This document shows positions 14,878 to 23,362 of a stretch of DNA of 23,362 bases, piece by piece. This DNA comes from Chara braunii. Its lineage: Eukaryota; Streptophyta; Charophyceae; Charales; Characeae. The position numbers and the translations under genes are program-made. The stretch's first letter is position 1. Each line of letters begins with the position of its first letter. The notes below the pieces were generated by a model that saw only the letters and a list, made by a program, of their open reading frames with translations, had not been told where the DNA came from and ran no database searches. Where the stretch lies: NCBI GenBank assembly GCA_003427395.1, contig BFEA01000751.1, forward strand, positions 149,459 to 172,820. The letters are read 5' to 3'.

Positions 14878-16572
14878 GACACAGTCAACAACACCATTGC
14901 CCGCTGGATGGCATTCATTGACCAGTTTGACTTTTTCCCCGATCACATTCCGGGCAAGTCGAACCGTTTTGCGGATGCTCTCTCACGGCGTCCGGACCAT
15001 TGCACCGCGGTCTACTCGACGTTCAAGATTGATGACGACTTGCAAGACAGTTTCATTCGCGGCTACCAGGCCGACCCCGAGTTTCGCGACAAGTACGTGA
15101 ATTGTTCCTCACCCAATCTGGCACCTTCTCACTACCGGATCCATGAGGGATATTTGCTCGTCCACTCGCGGGGGAAGGATCTTCTTTGCGTACCGAGTGA
15201 CCCTTACTTGCGTACGCGGCTTCTTGGCGAGTTCCACGATGCTCCCGCCACCAGACATTTTGGCGTCAATCGAACGATTGACCGACTTCGCGAGCGATTT
15301 TGGTGGCCCGGTCTTCTTGACGACGTCACACGCTACTGCGAGTCATGTGAGATTTGTCGGCGTTGCAAATCCCGCAATCATCGTCCGTATGGCGAGTTGC
15401 GACCACTACCGGTTCCCTTGCGCCGACGGGAGGCGATTGCCATGGATATCACTGGACCATTCCCCAAGCACAAGACCGGTGTGGATGGGATTCTCACGGT
15501 AGTCGATCGACTCACCAAGTTTGCCATGTTTTTGCCTTGTCGCTATCATGCCAAGGCACCAGAATTGGCCGAGGTTCTCTACGCCGGTTGGATTCGAACC
15601 AAGGGTTACCCCAAGGAAATCGTCTGCGACCGCGACACTCGGTTCATGTTTGAGTTTTGGTTGGCACTCACCAAACGATGGGGCTCTTCTCTCAAGCCTA
15701 GTTCAGCTCGCCACCCTCACACGGATGGTCAGACGGAGAGGGCGCACCAGACGGCACAGGTTCTTCTTCGCACTCTCATTCGTCCCGATCAGAAGGATTG
15801 GGTTGAGCGGTTGCCGGATGTCGAATTGGCCTACAATTCGTCCATCCACCCGACTATCGGGATGTCACCTTTCGAGTTTGAGCATGGCTCTCCGCCCACT
15901 TCTCCGCTGGACACCATCGTTCCACGCACGGCCGAGAGCGACGACCATCTCCTTTTCTTGCGCCGGATGCAAGAGCTTCTTGTCAAGGCACGCAATCAGA
16001 TGGCAAAGACGCAGCAACGCATGAGCCAGCAGGCCAATCGCCAGCGTCTTCCTTGTCCATTTCGCGCCGGCGACCTCGTGTGGGTTTCCGCCGCGGAATT
16101 CAGCCTTGAGCAGGATATCTCTCGCAAGCTCCTCCCGAAATGGATGGGCCCATGGCCGATTGTAGCACCTGCTGGGGATGCACCTGAGGGACCGTCCTTC
16201 ACAGTTCAGGTGCCCGCCCACTTACCCGTCTACCCGGTTTTCCATTGCTTCAAGTTGGTGTTGTACACACCAGCAGACCAGGATGACTTTTTCGGGCGAC
16301 GATCTCAAGACCCACCCTCTATGGACGGCTTTCAGGAGGTCAGTGACATCATTTCCCAGCGACGCTACGGCAACAAGCCGACCGAGTATATGGTACACTT
16401 TGCATATTGCACCCACCGAGCCGACCGCTGGTTGACCCGTGCGGAACGCCAAGCGACAGCTCCAGATGTTCTCGTACGGTATGAACGAAAGATGCAAGGC
16501 AAGCCGGCATCTTCGGCTCCACGCCGCAACCGCGTCCAGGTTCCACCTTCAGATCGTCGGCTGCGCCCCTGA
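14878..16572 (+). CDS. pol: Pol, second part: RNase H tail, integrase, chromodomain
   Basis: Continues the pol frame directly after the TAG; the first ATG in it (14908) is internal, so residues are numbered from there. The start is the end of RNase H (PGKSNRFADALSRRPD, the usual linker). The integrase HHCC zinc-binding domain is at about 108-155 (FHD, RHFG, then CESCEIC). The catalytic core shows Asp180, Asp241 and Glu277 with exact D-x35-E spacing. The C-terminal domain is followed by a chromodomain-like segment at about 474-528 (EVSDIISQR, EYMVHF, DRWLTR), which in chromoviruses steers integration to chromatin. It ends in a basic tail and a TGA. It lacks its own start and can be made only by readthrough of the upstream stop or not at all. 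Confidence 0.88.
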   Translation, partial: DTVNNTIARWMAFIDQFDFFPDHIPGKSNRFADALSRRPDHCTAVYSTFKIDDDLQDSFIRGYQADPEFRDKYVNCSSPNLAPSHYRIHEGYLLVHSRGKDLLCVPSDPYLRTRLLGEFHDAPATRHFGVNRTIDRLRERFWWPGLLDDVTRYCESCEICRRCKSRNHRPYGELRPLPVPLRRREAIAMDITGPFPKHKTGVDGILTVVDRLTKFAMFLPCRYHAKAPELAEVLYAGWIRTKGYPKEIVCDRDTRFMFEFWLALTKRWGSSLKPSSARHPHTDGQTERAHQTAQVLLRTLIRPDQKDWVERLPDVELAYNSSIHPTIGMSPFEFEHGSPPTSPLDTIVPRTAESDDHLLFLRRMQELLVKARNQMAKTQQRMSQQANRQRLPCPFRAGDLVWVSAAEFSLEQDISRKLLPKWMGPWPIVAPAGDAPEGPSFTVQVPAHLPVYPVFHCFKLVLYTPADQDDFFGRRSQDPPSMDGFQEVSDIISQRRYGNKPTEYMVHFAYCTHRADRWLTRAERQATAPDVLVRYERKMQGKPASSAPRRNRVQVPPSDRRLRP

Positions 16573-16588
16573 CCCGGCTTGACTTCAT

Positions 16589-16601
16589 AAGGAGGGGGGG
16601 G
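16589..16601 (+). other. Polypurine tract
   Basis: AAGGAGGGGGGGG abuts the first base of the 3' LTR. It is the expected primer for plus-strand DNA synthesis. Confidence 0.88.
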
Positions 16602-17245
16602 TGTTACATGCTGCGTCTGCACACGAGGGCCATTTTCCAGGCATTGCGTCGTTCAGGCTGGAAGCCTGAATTTCAGGCTCAAGGCCTGGAAATAAGGGCC
16701 TGCAGACCCCAGGACGGTTCAGCCCAAAAGCCGGACATCCGGGGCCCACAGGACCTGCATCGTTTTAGCCAAAAAAAAGCCTGAGCCTTTTCAGCCTGAA
16801 ACTGAGCGCTATTCCCGGGCCTGCAGACCCCATGACAGTTCAGCTCGAAAGCCTGACATCCGGGGCCCACAGGCCCTGCATCGTTTCAGCCTAAAAAAGG
16901 CTTGAGCCTTTTCAGCCTGAAAATGAGGGCTATTTCCAGGCCTACTGGCCCCATGACGGTTCAACCCAAAAGCCTTACATCCGGGGCCCAGGGCCCCTGC
17001 ATTGTTTCAGCCTAAAAAAAAGGCCTGAGCCTTCTTAGCCTGAAACTGAGGGCTATTCTCGGGCCCTCGTCAGACCGACCTTCCCTGAAACAAGCACAGC
17101 CGGGCATGAGGAAGAGTGACCTGCCCGGAAGCTTCCTCAGGGGCTAGCACGTCCAGGCATTGGCAGGAGTGACCTGCCCTGAAGCTTCCTCAGGGGCTAG
17201 CACNTGCAGGCATTGGCAAGAGCAGCCTCCTGGATGGGCCAACCC

Positions 17246-17253
17246 TATATAAG
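17246..17253 (+). promoter_or_regulatory. TATA box of the 3' LTR
   Basis: TATATAAG, identical to the box in the 5' LTR. It could drive transcription into the right flank. Confidence 0.65.
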
Positions 17254-18036
17254 ACTGGCCCGCCCTACAGGTTGGGACAGACGAGAGGAGACTGCCCAGG
17301 CACTCAACGTGCACTTCTACAGGAGGCAGTAGTCTTCAGGATTCGGCTGCAGTAGTAGAGTAGCGTTAGCAGTAGTCTTCAGCNTTGGGCGCTAGTAGCA
17401 GTAGACCAGAGTAGTGGAGAGAGGAGGCTGGCGGAGGCCAGGGATGCTTACCTGTGGCGCCATAGCTCCAGCTTCGTCCTTGAGGTACCTGCAGCAGAGC
17501 GCCACTCACCGAGTGACTTACCTGAGGCGCCATAGCTCCAGCTCGCCAGCGAGGTACCTGCAGCACAGCGCCACCATCATCGGTTAGTACCTGGCATCCA
17601 GAAGAGAGAGAGAGAATTCTTCCTCTTCCTCCTCTCAGTCCACCATCTCTCTCCTACCCTCTCACTATCTGACTTCACTGCTTCGGCAGCCTACGAGAGT
17701 GAGAGTGGTTTACTTGCAGGGCTACAGGTAGGGGTTGTCACAGGCATTGGCCCAGGATCTGGTTCGACATTTTTGGGCAGACATTTGGTTGGACTTCGGC
17801 AAGGGACTATTTTGAACTTCGCTATTGCGATCTTAGTCTTCTCCCTTGCCTCCATCTTCGTCCTTCCTTCCCCCCTCCATCTCTCATCCATGGTATCTCC
17901 CCATGTGCGTGTATGCAGGAGGGACCTTCGTCTATGTATGCGGTCCCTTCCCTCCCTCTCACATGTGTGACGTATGATGGGATGTCGTAACAGTCCAGGT
18001 CAGGTCAGGACTTATCTCCAACTCTTCCGTTGTGCT

Positions 18037-18042
18037 ATTAAA
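18037..18042 (+). terminator. Possible polyadenylation signal in the 3' LTR
   Basis: ATTAAA lies about 135 bases before the LTR end and about 780 bases after the TATA box. Plant signals are loose, so this is only a candidate. Confidence 0.35.
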
Positions 18043-18172
18043 TGTCATTGTTCATGTATCAGGATGTACACTGTCTGTTGATATTACGTTAGCAGTCCAC
18101 TGTCCATTCAGTCCTTTTCATCACAATGCGGATCCTTGGCTGAACTCTCAGTGCCCGACTGGGCATGTAACA

Positions 18173-18176
18173 GAAG
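18173..18176. repeat. Right target-site duplication (GAAG)
   Basis: Matches the four bases before the 5' LTR. Joining the flanks gives AGAGAAGCCTTA, which resembles the same place in another unit of the left repeat (AAGAGCCTAAA near 7829), as expected for an insertion into that repeat. Confidence 0.6.
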
Positions 18177-19876
18177 CCTTATCAGAAAAAACTAAATGGA
18201 ACATGGAAAATCATGTCAAGCAGAATTCATCACGAATCATTGACAAATTAGAAAATCGAATCATGACAATTCAGAAAATCGATCTACGACGAAATTTAGA
18301 AAACGTATATGAACTATTTTTAGCATTTACGAATAGGATATCCAAAAAGGACTTTCGATAGGTTGTTTGAAAATCAACATCAGAGTATAACTATGAATTT
18401 TCTGCCAGCAAGTATAAAAATTTTACGAATTAGAATATCCGACTAGAATTGTTTTTTGGGAATTTGAGACAGAAAGTAGGTCAGAAAATTTACAAGATGT
18501 TGTAATATGAAGACTAATTTAGATGGTTATATGAGTACAGAACTTTATGAAAAAAGGAAATTACGAATTGAGAATCAGACAAAAATGATTGAAAAATCAA
18601 ATTTACAGACCTTCCGTCGGATGTCGAGATCGGAAAATATCAAGAAATATCAAAACAGCAATGAGACATCCCTAACCATCAAATCATCTAACGGAGTAAT
18701 ACTTTAGGGTTAAATTCTGAAAAATGTTGCACTCAGAGCTTCCATCGCTACGTGATGCCGCCTTGAACTTCACCTGAAATCACCAATCACTGCAGATCAT
18801 CACGCACCGCTCCGCTCCCGTAGTCCCCTTATCCAGCTGCCCGACCGCTGCCCAGACCAAACTCAGTCCCTGCCTCTTCCTATAGAAGGAGCCACTCCTC
18901 CTCCCCACACTCGGTGCTAGTATAGCCTTACGGCAAAGTGCACCAACCAGAAGAGATTATTGGGACGCCCCCGCCTCCCTTTTACTCCCCGAACGCGGTT
19001 GCGTTGTGAATGACCATGTCAAGCCTGCCAACACAGCTTTCACAGAGAATTCAGTCCAGATCCAAAGACCCATGACAGCAAAGAACCGGAGAAGCGAGAG
19101 ACAAAGATTAAACACAGAGGACAGGAGTGGCATTATAACCCTATGCCACGTGGCACACCCCCCCCGCCCCCACACGGCCACTCAAACCACACGCCCCTCA
19201 AACCACACACCCCTCTTGTCTCCACATCCACAGAAGAGTCTAAGAAGCGCCATCGCCACACAGAATATTGACCCGCCGTGCCCTCGTGAAAGCGTTATCG
19301 CAGCTTTACGTCTCAACGCGCTTTGGTACACCCGTCGTTCCGGCCCGGGCGGGCGCAGCGCTCCCGGTAGCGCTGCACAGCCCCCTTCTAACATGTCCTT
19401 ACAAAGGGTTTTTCTCACTTTTTGTAACTTTTTTTCCAATTCCTTATGTCTGTAACTCTGTTTTTTAACTCCGAAATCGCCACCCCTTTGTTTTGAAAAA
19501 CAACTTCGACAGAGTCGGACAGACTATGTGGCATTTGCTTTGCAGTTGAATTATTAGTATTTATTACTATCTCTTTTTCAAATGCCACCCCCTCTTATTA
19601 TTAACTAAAAAAAAAATTCCACTCACTATGTCACCCATAGCTTTATTAGCTTGGAAGACGGCCTACGGTGGAGGCAACTCACCTCCCGTCACAGGGTGGG
19701 TCGTTTATGATTTTTTTTCTTTTCTTTTTTTTTGGGGGGGGGGGGAGAACAAGGGAGCGGACGATGAACAATGTGAGCGAGGAGAACCCAGGTCATTAAC
19801 TTGATAAATGGAACTCAGATCCGTAATATGGGAGAAATGACATACCGTTTTTTTTTTTTGTTGTTCTAATAATTAA
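18177..19876. other. No recognisable gene
   Basis: 18177-18710 is AT-rich with recurring GAAAATCGA-like words. 18711-19450 is of mixed composition with C-rich patches, and its frames up to 149 codons match nothing I recognise. 19600-19760 contains an A run, a T run and a G run of 13 (about 19733-19745). Nothing here can be assigned. Confidence 0.4.
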
Positions 19877-20268
19877 GGGATAATTTGCAGAATACCCTCG
19901 TAAGTTGAGATATGTGCCAAAATGCCCCTAAAAGATGTGGGTAGAGCGGAATGCCCCTCTGACAAAAAAAAGATATTTTGAAAAACCCCTGGTGTCGGTT
20001 CAACTCGGTTGGGCCCCAATCTTTGCAATATACCCCTACCGGATATCGTCCAACTTTGCAATATGCCCCAGTACTTGCCAACTTTTCCTAGGCGCTATTG
20101 CAAAAGGCCAAGGCCCAAACGGGGAGGTCCAGATTGCAAAGTTGCACACCCGGCTGACAGAGGCACAACACAAAAATTTCGGCCCAAAAGGGCATTCTGC
20201 TCTAACCACATCTTTTAGGGGCATTTTGGCATATATCTCAACTTATGGGGGTATTTTGCAAATTATCT
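19877..20268. mobile_element. MITE with ~80-bp terminal inverted repeats
   Basis: 19877-19956 (starting GGGATAATTTGC, containing AGTTGAGATATGTGCC and ATGCCCCTAAAAGATGTGG) is matched inversely by 20189-20268 with few differences. The right end has an extra partial repeat of the outermost 20 bases (ATCTCAACTTATGGGG) at 20266-20281. The interior repeats TTTGCAATATACCCC-like words. The 392-bp element is non-coding. The target duplication is unclear, so I do not name a superfamily. Confidence 0.68.
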
Positions 20269-20281
20269 CAACTTATGGGGT

Positions 20282-20944
20282 TATTTTTTTTATTTTTTTA
20301 ATGATAGGACAACTTTTTATTATTCAAGAATTTTTTTACTACTAATTAACATAAAAGGTCCTTTACATACCTAAAAACCTTCGTGAAATTCCTAGTAAAT
20401 ATAGTCGCAAGCATTCTTGGTCGTATTTTAATTCCTATTTAAATACATCCGTTTTTTCTCTTGGTCAAGTATAATTTCAAAGTCTCTGATTCTGTATTCC
20501 TTTCCTCTTAAAAAATCATTCGAAAATCATTCGGAATTTTTTCCTTTTATCAGTTTTTTTTTTGGGCGAAATACTAGTTGTCTCCTCTCTTTGTATCGGC
20601 GAATAATTTTGAGGAATGGAAGGTGGAGAATAGGGGGGAGCTTCACTCTACAGGGGCGTCACAAGGTGGGTGGTGAAGCCCTGGAGGGGGTGTGGGAAGA
20701 GTTTGTGGGTTGCCTTTTTCTGGGGTTGGTGGTGAGAATACTCATACCAACGGGGGCAGATTAAGGTAAAGGGTGTGCAGGGGTATACTTTGGGTGGGGA
20801 CTGTATGCTCTTCTGGGAAGTGGGGGAGGAAGGTCGTACTGTCCCATGCTGGGGCTGTGATGGGCTGCCTGTAGGGGTAATCCGTTTCAGCGGAGGCAGC
20901 ATAGGGATAGGGAGGAATGGATGGGAGGGGGGTGACTAAGTTTA
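20282..20944. other. No recognisable gene
   Basis: T-rich to about 20570, then G-rich. The 17-mer AGGACAACTTTTTATTA at 20306-20322 recurs at 22089-22105, next to a homopolymer run in both places. No coding evidence. Confidence 0.35.
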
Positions 20945-21965
20945 GGTTAATATCATTATCATCTGCGTTATATCATGCTTTTGGGTTCTGAAATCCTTGG
21001 TGGCTTCTGGCCTCTTCCTCATTCGGATATATGATCTCAGAGACAATCGAATCTGATCAATAGCTGCTGAGTTGATTTGTTCTGTGCCTCTGTTTGCCTA
21101 TACCAGAACGACGCTGGCCGGAGCTGGGGCGTGGCCCTGTAACCTGTAATTGACAGGAGTGTGAGGCCTTGTAGAGAGATCTGGGATTTGCTGAGGGAGG
21201 AAGTCAATCCAAGAGCGAACCGGGGGGGCTGCCTGGATATCCTAGGGAGCCAGGGATAGTCTAGGTGGCGAGAACAGGTCAGCTCTGGTTGACATTGGTT
21301 GGAAGGAATTGTCTCTGAGGTGTAATGTCTTGATACAGGAAAGGCTAGGGGGTGTTATGGGATTAGGAGGCCAGAAGTGCTGATTCAGNATAATTTTCNA
21401 GTCTTCTTACATACTAATAATCATAAGCATCATCNTAGTAATCNTAGTAATTTAGCATTATCACCATCTTTAGCATAATCAGTATCTTTATTTCATATTA
21501 ATCATTCTGGTATTCTGGATTTTGGGCAATATCTAGCCTCCTTCTGCATCTGGGAGATAGGAATTTAGAGATGGCCGATCCTGAGACTGATATCTACAGA
21601 GTTGTTCTGTTCTGTGCCCTTGGTCTGCTGATGCCAGAACGACGCTGGCCGGAGCTGGGGTTTTGCCCTGTAACCTGTAATGGCAGGAGCATGAGGCCTT
21701 GTAGAGAGATCTGGGGGTTGTCGAGGGTGGAAGGCAATCCAGTGGCAAACCGGGGGGGGCTGCTATGAGGCGAGAAGAGATCAGCTGTTGGTGACATCGT
21801 TTGGGTTGGTACTGTCTCTAAGTTACAACAGGGGGGGTTAGGAGGTGATCTAGGATTAGGAAGCCAGAAGGGTTGATATAGCATAGTTCTTTTTTACTAA
21901 TTATCATTATCAGTAGCTACATCATCATTCATCATTCATCATCATAATCATTAGCATCATCAGTT
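20945..21965 (+). repeat. ~0.5-kb tandem duplication carrying the 95-bp repeat core
   Basis: Two units, about 21060-21375 and 21560-21890, share TTCTGTGCC, CCAGAACGACGCTGGCCGGA, CCCTGTAACCTGTAAT, GAGGCCTTGTAGAGAGATCT and AACCGGGGGGG in the same order. ATC/ATT-rich simple sequence lies before, between and after them (about 20948-20980, 21400-21510, 21900-21962). The cores are inverse complements of those at 7060-8735. Several N bases occur at 21389-21444. Confidence 0.7.
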
Positions 21966-22109
21966 GAGGGACGCTGAGCCCAGTTCTCAGCAAGTCAGAT
22001 TCGATCACTCCGGGCAGACTGTGAGGACCCCGGCCTCAATCTGTTTATTGGTAATATTAGCCTTTGAGCTGCCAAAAAAAAAAAAAAAAGGACAACTTTT
22101 TATTAATTG

Positions 22110-22245
22110 CTGAAAAGCAGGTGCAGCATCCCTGCCTAGTACGTACTGAGTGTGCATACCTACTCCTGCAGTATATCAGCACTAGATATACTGCAGAAGT
22201 AGGTATACACACTCAGTACGTAGGGATGCTGTTCCTGGTTTTCAG
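22110..22245 (+). repeat. Long near-perfect hairpin, possible small-RNA precursor or foldback element
   Basis: 22140-22177 pairs with 22185-22222 (36 of 38) around a 7-nt loop. After a 7-nt one-sided bulge (22133-22139) the stem continues 22110-22132 with 22223-22245 (20 of 23). In all 56 of 61 pairs. The strand is arbitrary, since the complement folds equally well. Confidence 0.75.
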
Positions 22246-22612
22246 TGCTCTAGTTGTGTGTGAGACCGTTTTTGTCATTCATTCTGCCTGCCTGCGCCTG
22301 CTGCTCCTGTTGCGTATCTACCCTCTGAAAAAAACTGGTTATAGTCAAAATTGAAAATAGTAAAATACAAAATTGTTATTTCAAAGTCGTGCTCTCCCCT
22401 CAACTAACAGAAATTTGTAAAATTGACTTTTTCCAACTTTTTTGTAATTTGCTGTGCCTGCTCCTCCTGTTATGTATGCGACTTTGGTCTTTTTTTGTTT
22501 TCCTACTGCTGCTGCAGTATTCTGTTCATGTCAAGAAACCTTGTCAGTGTAGCCAGATCGATTGCCAAGGCCATGAAGGACAGGTAAACAATAAAATGCT
22601 TTATGTTCTTTC

Positions 22613-22672
22613 TTGGTTGTTGTTGTTGTTGTTGTTGTGGTGGTGGTGGTGGTGATCGTTGTTGTTGTCGTT
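22613..22672. repeat. (GTT)n / (GGT)n microsatellite
   Basis: About seven GTT units are followed by about five GGT units and a broken GTT stretch. Valine-rich frames here are artefacts. Confidence 0.9.
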
Positions 22673-22756
22673 TTTGTCGATCTTCCTGTTTCTGTGGAGA
22701 AAATTATCGCCGTGTACTATTTCTTTTCCATGTACTATTGTACTATACAGCTAGGC

Positions 22757-22966
22757 TACCAGCCGGGCTGCCTGGGTTGCCTCACACTGGCCTTGGTGGC
22801 CCGGCCGGGCTAGGTCCAGGCAAAGTCCCGGTCAAGGTCCCGGACAGGCCCGGTGCAAAAAAAAAAAAAAAAAAAAAGGTTATGCTGGATGGCAAATCAA
22901 ACAACTTCTGGCGGAGGGGGTCACCCAGAAATTCGTTATTGAATTTGAAAAAAAAAAAAAAAAAAA
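22757..22966 (-). repeat. Dispersed poly-T / GC-rich repeat, copy B (inverted)
   Basis: On the minus strand the order is T run (22966-22948), about 70 bases with AACGAATTT and GGTGACCCC, a second T run (22878-22857), then the GC-rich tail. This is the same plan as 6285-6536. 22798-22840 matches 6481-6523 with one mismatch in 43. Confidence 0.65.
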
Positions 22967-23362
22967 CAGAACATGAAATTATATCACACCCCTTTAAATG
23001 CTTTAAACCACCAGTACCTCGCCCAGCTATAAAAAAAAAGTCGCGGCCGTTAACGCGCCGCAACTTTAGGGGGCCGGGAGAGGCTTGGCATGGCAACGGG
23101 CCAGGAAGCTGGTGGCCCCATGGGAACCTCCCACAAGGACTGCAAGATGTCCTTGTGGTATACAATGTGGAAACGCGTGGGCAGTGGCAGGAAAGAGGGA
23201 AAAGAAGACAAAAAAGAAAACAAAAGTGGAAAAAAAAAAGAGAGATCATTGCTTTTCTTTCTTTTTTTTTTTTTCTTTTTTTGAATAATGTATTTGGCTT
23301 CACTTCTGCACCGAGTCATGTGAATCTGAGGGCAATCACGTTCAGATGCTGTTTTCTCGTTT
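22967..23362. other. No recognisable gene
   Basis: Contains A/T-rich simple runs near 23195-23285 that create Lys- or Phe-rich frames, and a GC-rich patch with GCGGCCG (23042-23048). Nothing assignable. Confidence 0.4.

Larger units (their letters stand above)
8777..18172 (+). mobile_element. Ty3/gypsy LTR retrotransposon (chromovirus), near full length
   Basis: In order: 5' LTR (cut by an assembly gap), leader with tandem repeats, gag, -1 frameshift signal, pol (protease, RT, RNase H, integrase, chromodomain), polypurine tract, 3' LTR, and a GAAG/AGAAG target duplication. The integrase after RT/RNase H defines Ty3/gypsy order, and a C-terminal chromodomain places it among chromoviruses. LTRs begin TGTTACATGC and end GCATGTAACA, a perfect 10-bp inverted terminus. 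By eye the aligned 1226 bases of LTR differ at about eight positions plus one indel, suggesting recent insertion. A premature TAG in pol makes this copy defective for integrase unless read through or complemented in trans. Confidence 0.93.
16602..18172 (+). repeat. 3' LTR, complete (1571 bp)
   Basis: Starts TGTTACATGC after the polypurine tract and ends GCATGTAACA, the exact inverse complement. It contains the 121-bp triple repeat (16697-17059), the 53-bp double repeat (17114-17219), the TATA box (17246-17253), the 70-bp pair (from 17447) and an ATTAAA polyadenylation-like signal (18037-18042). An earlier TAACA at 17988-17992 could be mistaken for the end, but only 18172 gives both the 10-bp terminus and the target duplication. 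Confidence 0.9.

Noticed and set aside
17984-17992. TAACA as the end of the 3' LTR
   Set aside because: It gives no target duplication, while 18172 gives a 10-bp inverted terminus and GAAG/AGAAG.
19006-19455. 149-codon open frame
   Set aside because: No domain, composition or context supports it; the overlapping opposite-strand frames are equally long.
21900-21962. Reverse-strand hammerhead from TCATCAG
   Set aside because: It lies in ATC simple sequence and has no GTTTC and no stem II.
22782-23319. Lys/Phe-rich frames on both strands
   Set aside because: Produced by A/T homopolymers and the GC-rich repeat.

Overview
The window looks like a repeat-rich intergenic stretch of a large plant-lineage genome. 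I see no intact host gene, no rRNA and no CRISPR. Everything recognisable is a mobile element or a relic of one. The Ty3/gypsy chromovirus gag and pol and the broken Penelope-like reverse transcriptase are of the kind I associate with charophyte algae such as Chara. That placement is recognition from memory, not a search.

Left part (1-8776). A decayed, frame-broken Penelope/TERT-type reverse transcriptase lies at 706-2993. A hammerhead-ribozyme motif follows on the same strand at 3447-3498, and a second, damaged one at 4696-4754. Between the two ribozymes sit several small terminal-inverted-repeat elements (MITEs) with related ends: an outer one with a second repeat pair nested in it, and a Tourist-like one with a TAA duplication. 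Ten copies of the 9-mer CTCTCGAAA (or its complement) are spread through them. Further right are microsatellites, a 19-bp inverted repeat pair 0.7 kb apart, a poly-T/GC-rich dispersed repeat (6285-6536), and many copies of a roughly 95-bp repeat core (7060-8735).

Centre (8777-18172). One nearly complete Ty3/gypsy LTR retrotransposon occupies this part. It has LTRs of about 1571 bp beginning TGTTACATGC and ending in the complement GCATGTAACA, and a short target duplication. An 899-base assembly gap covers the end of the 5' LTR and the primer-binding site. Then come a leader with tandem ACGT-core repeats, gag, pol in the -1 frame, a G-rich polypurine tract and the 3' LTR. A GGGAAAC heptamer in the correct phase directly before the gag stop, followed by a stem-loop 7 nt later, is a textbook -1 ribosomal frameshift signal. 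Pol carries protease, reverse transcriptase, RNase H, integrase and a chromodomain, but one in-frame TAG stops it inside RNase H. This copy is therefore probably non-autonomous although young (LTRs about 99% identical by eye).

Right part (18173-23362). AT-rich and unassigned sequence is followed by a 392-bp MITE with 80-bp inverted repeats. Two more copies of the 95-bp repeat core follow in inverted orientation inside a roughly 0.5-kb tandem duplication. Then come a long near-perfect RNA-type hairpin (22110-22245), a GTT/GGT microsatellite, and an inverted second copy of the poly-T/GC-rich repeat.
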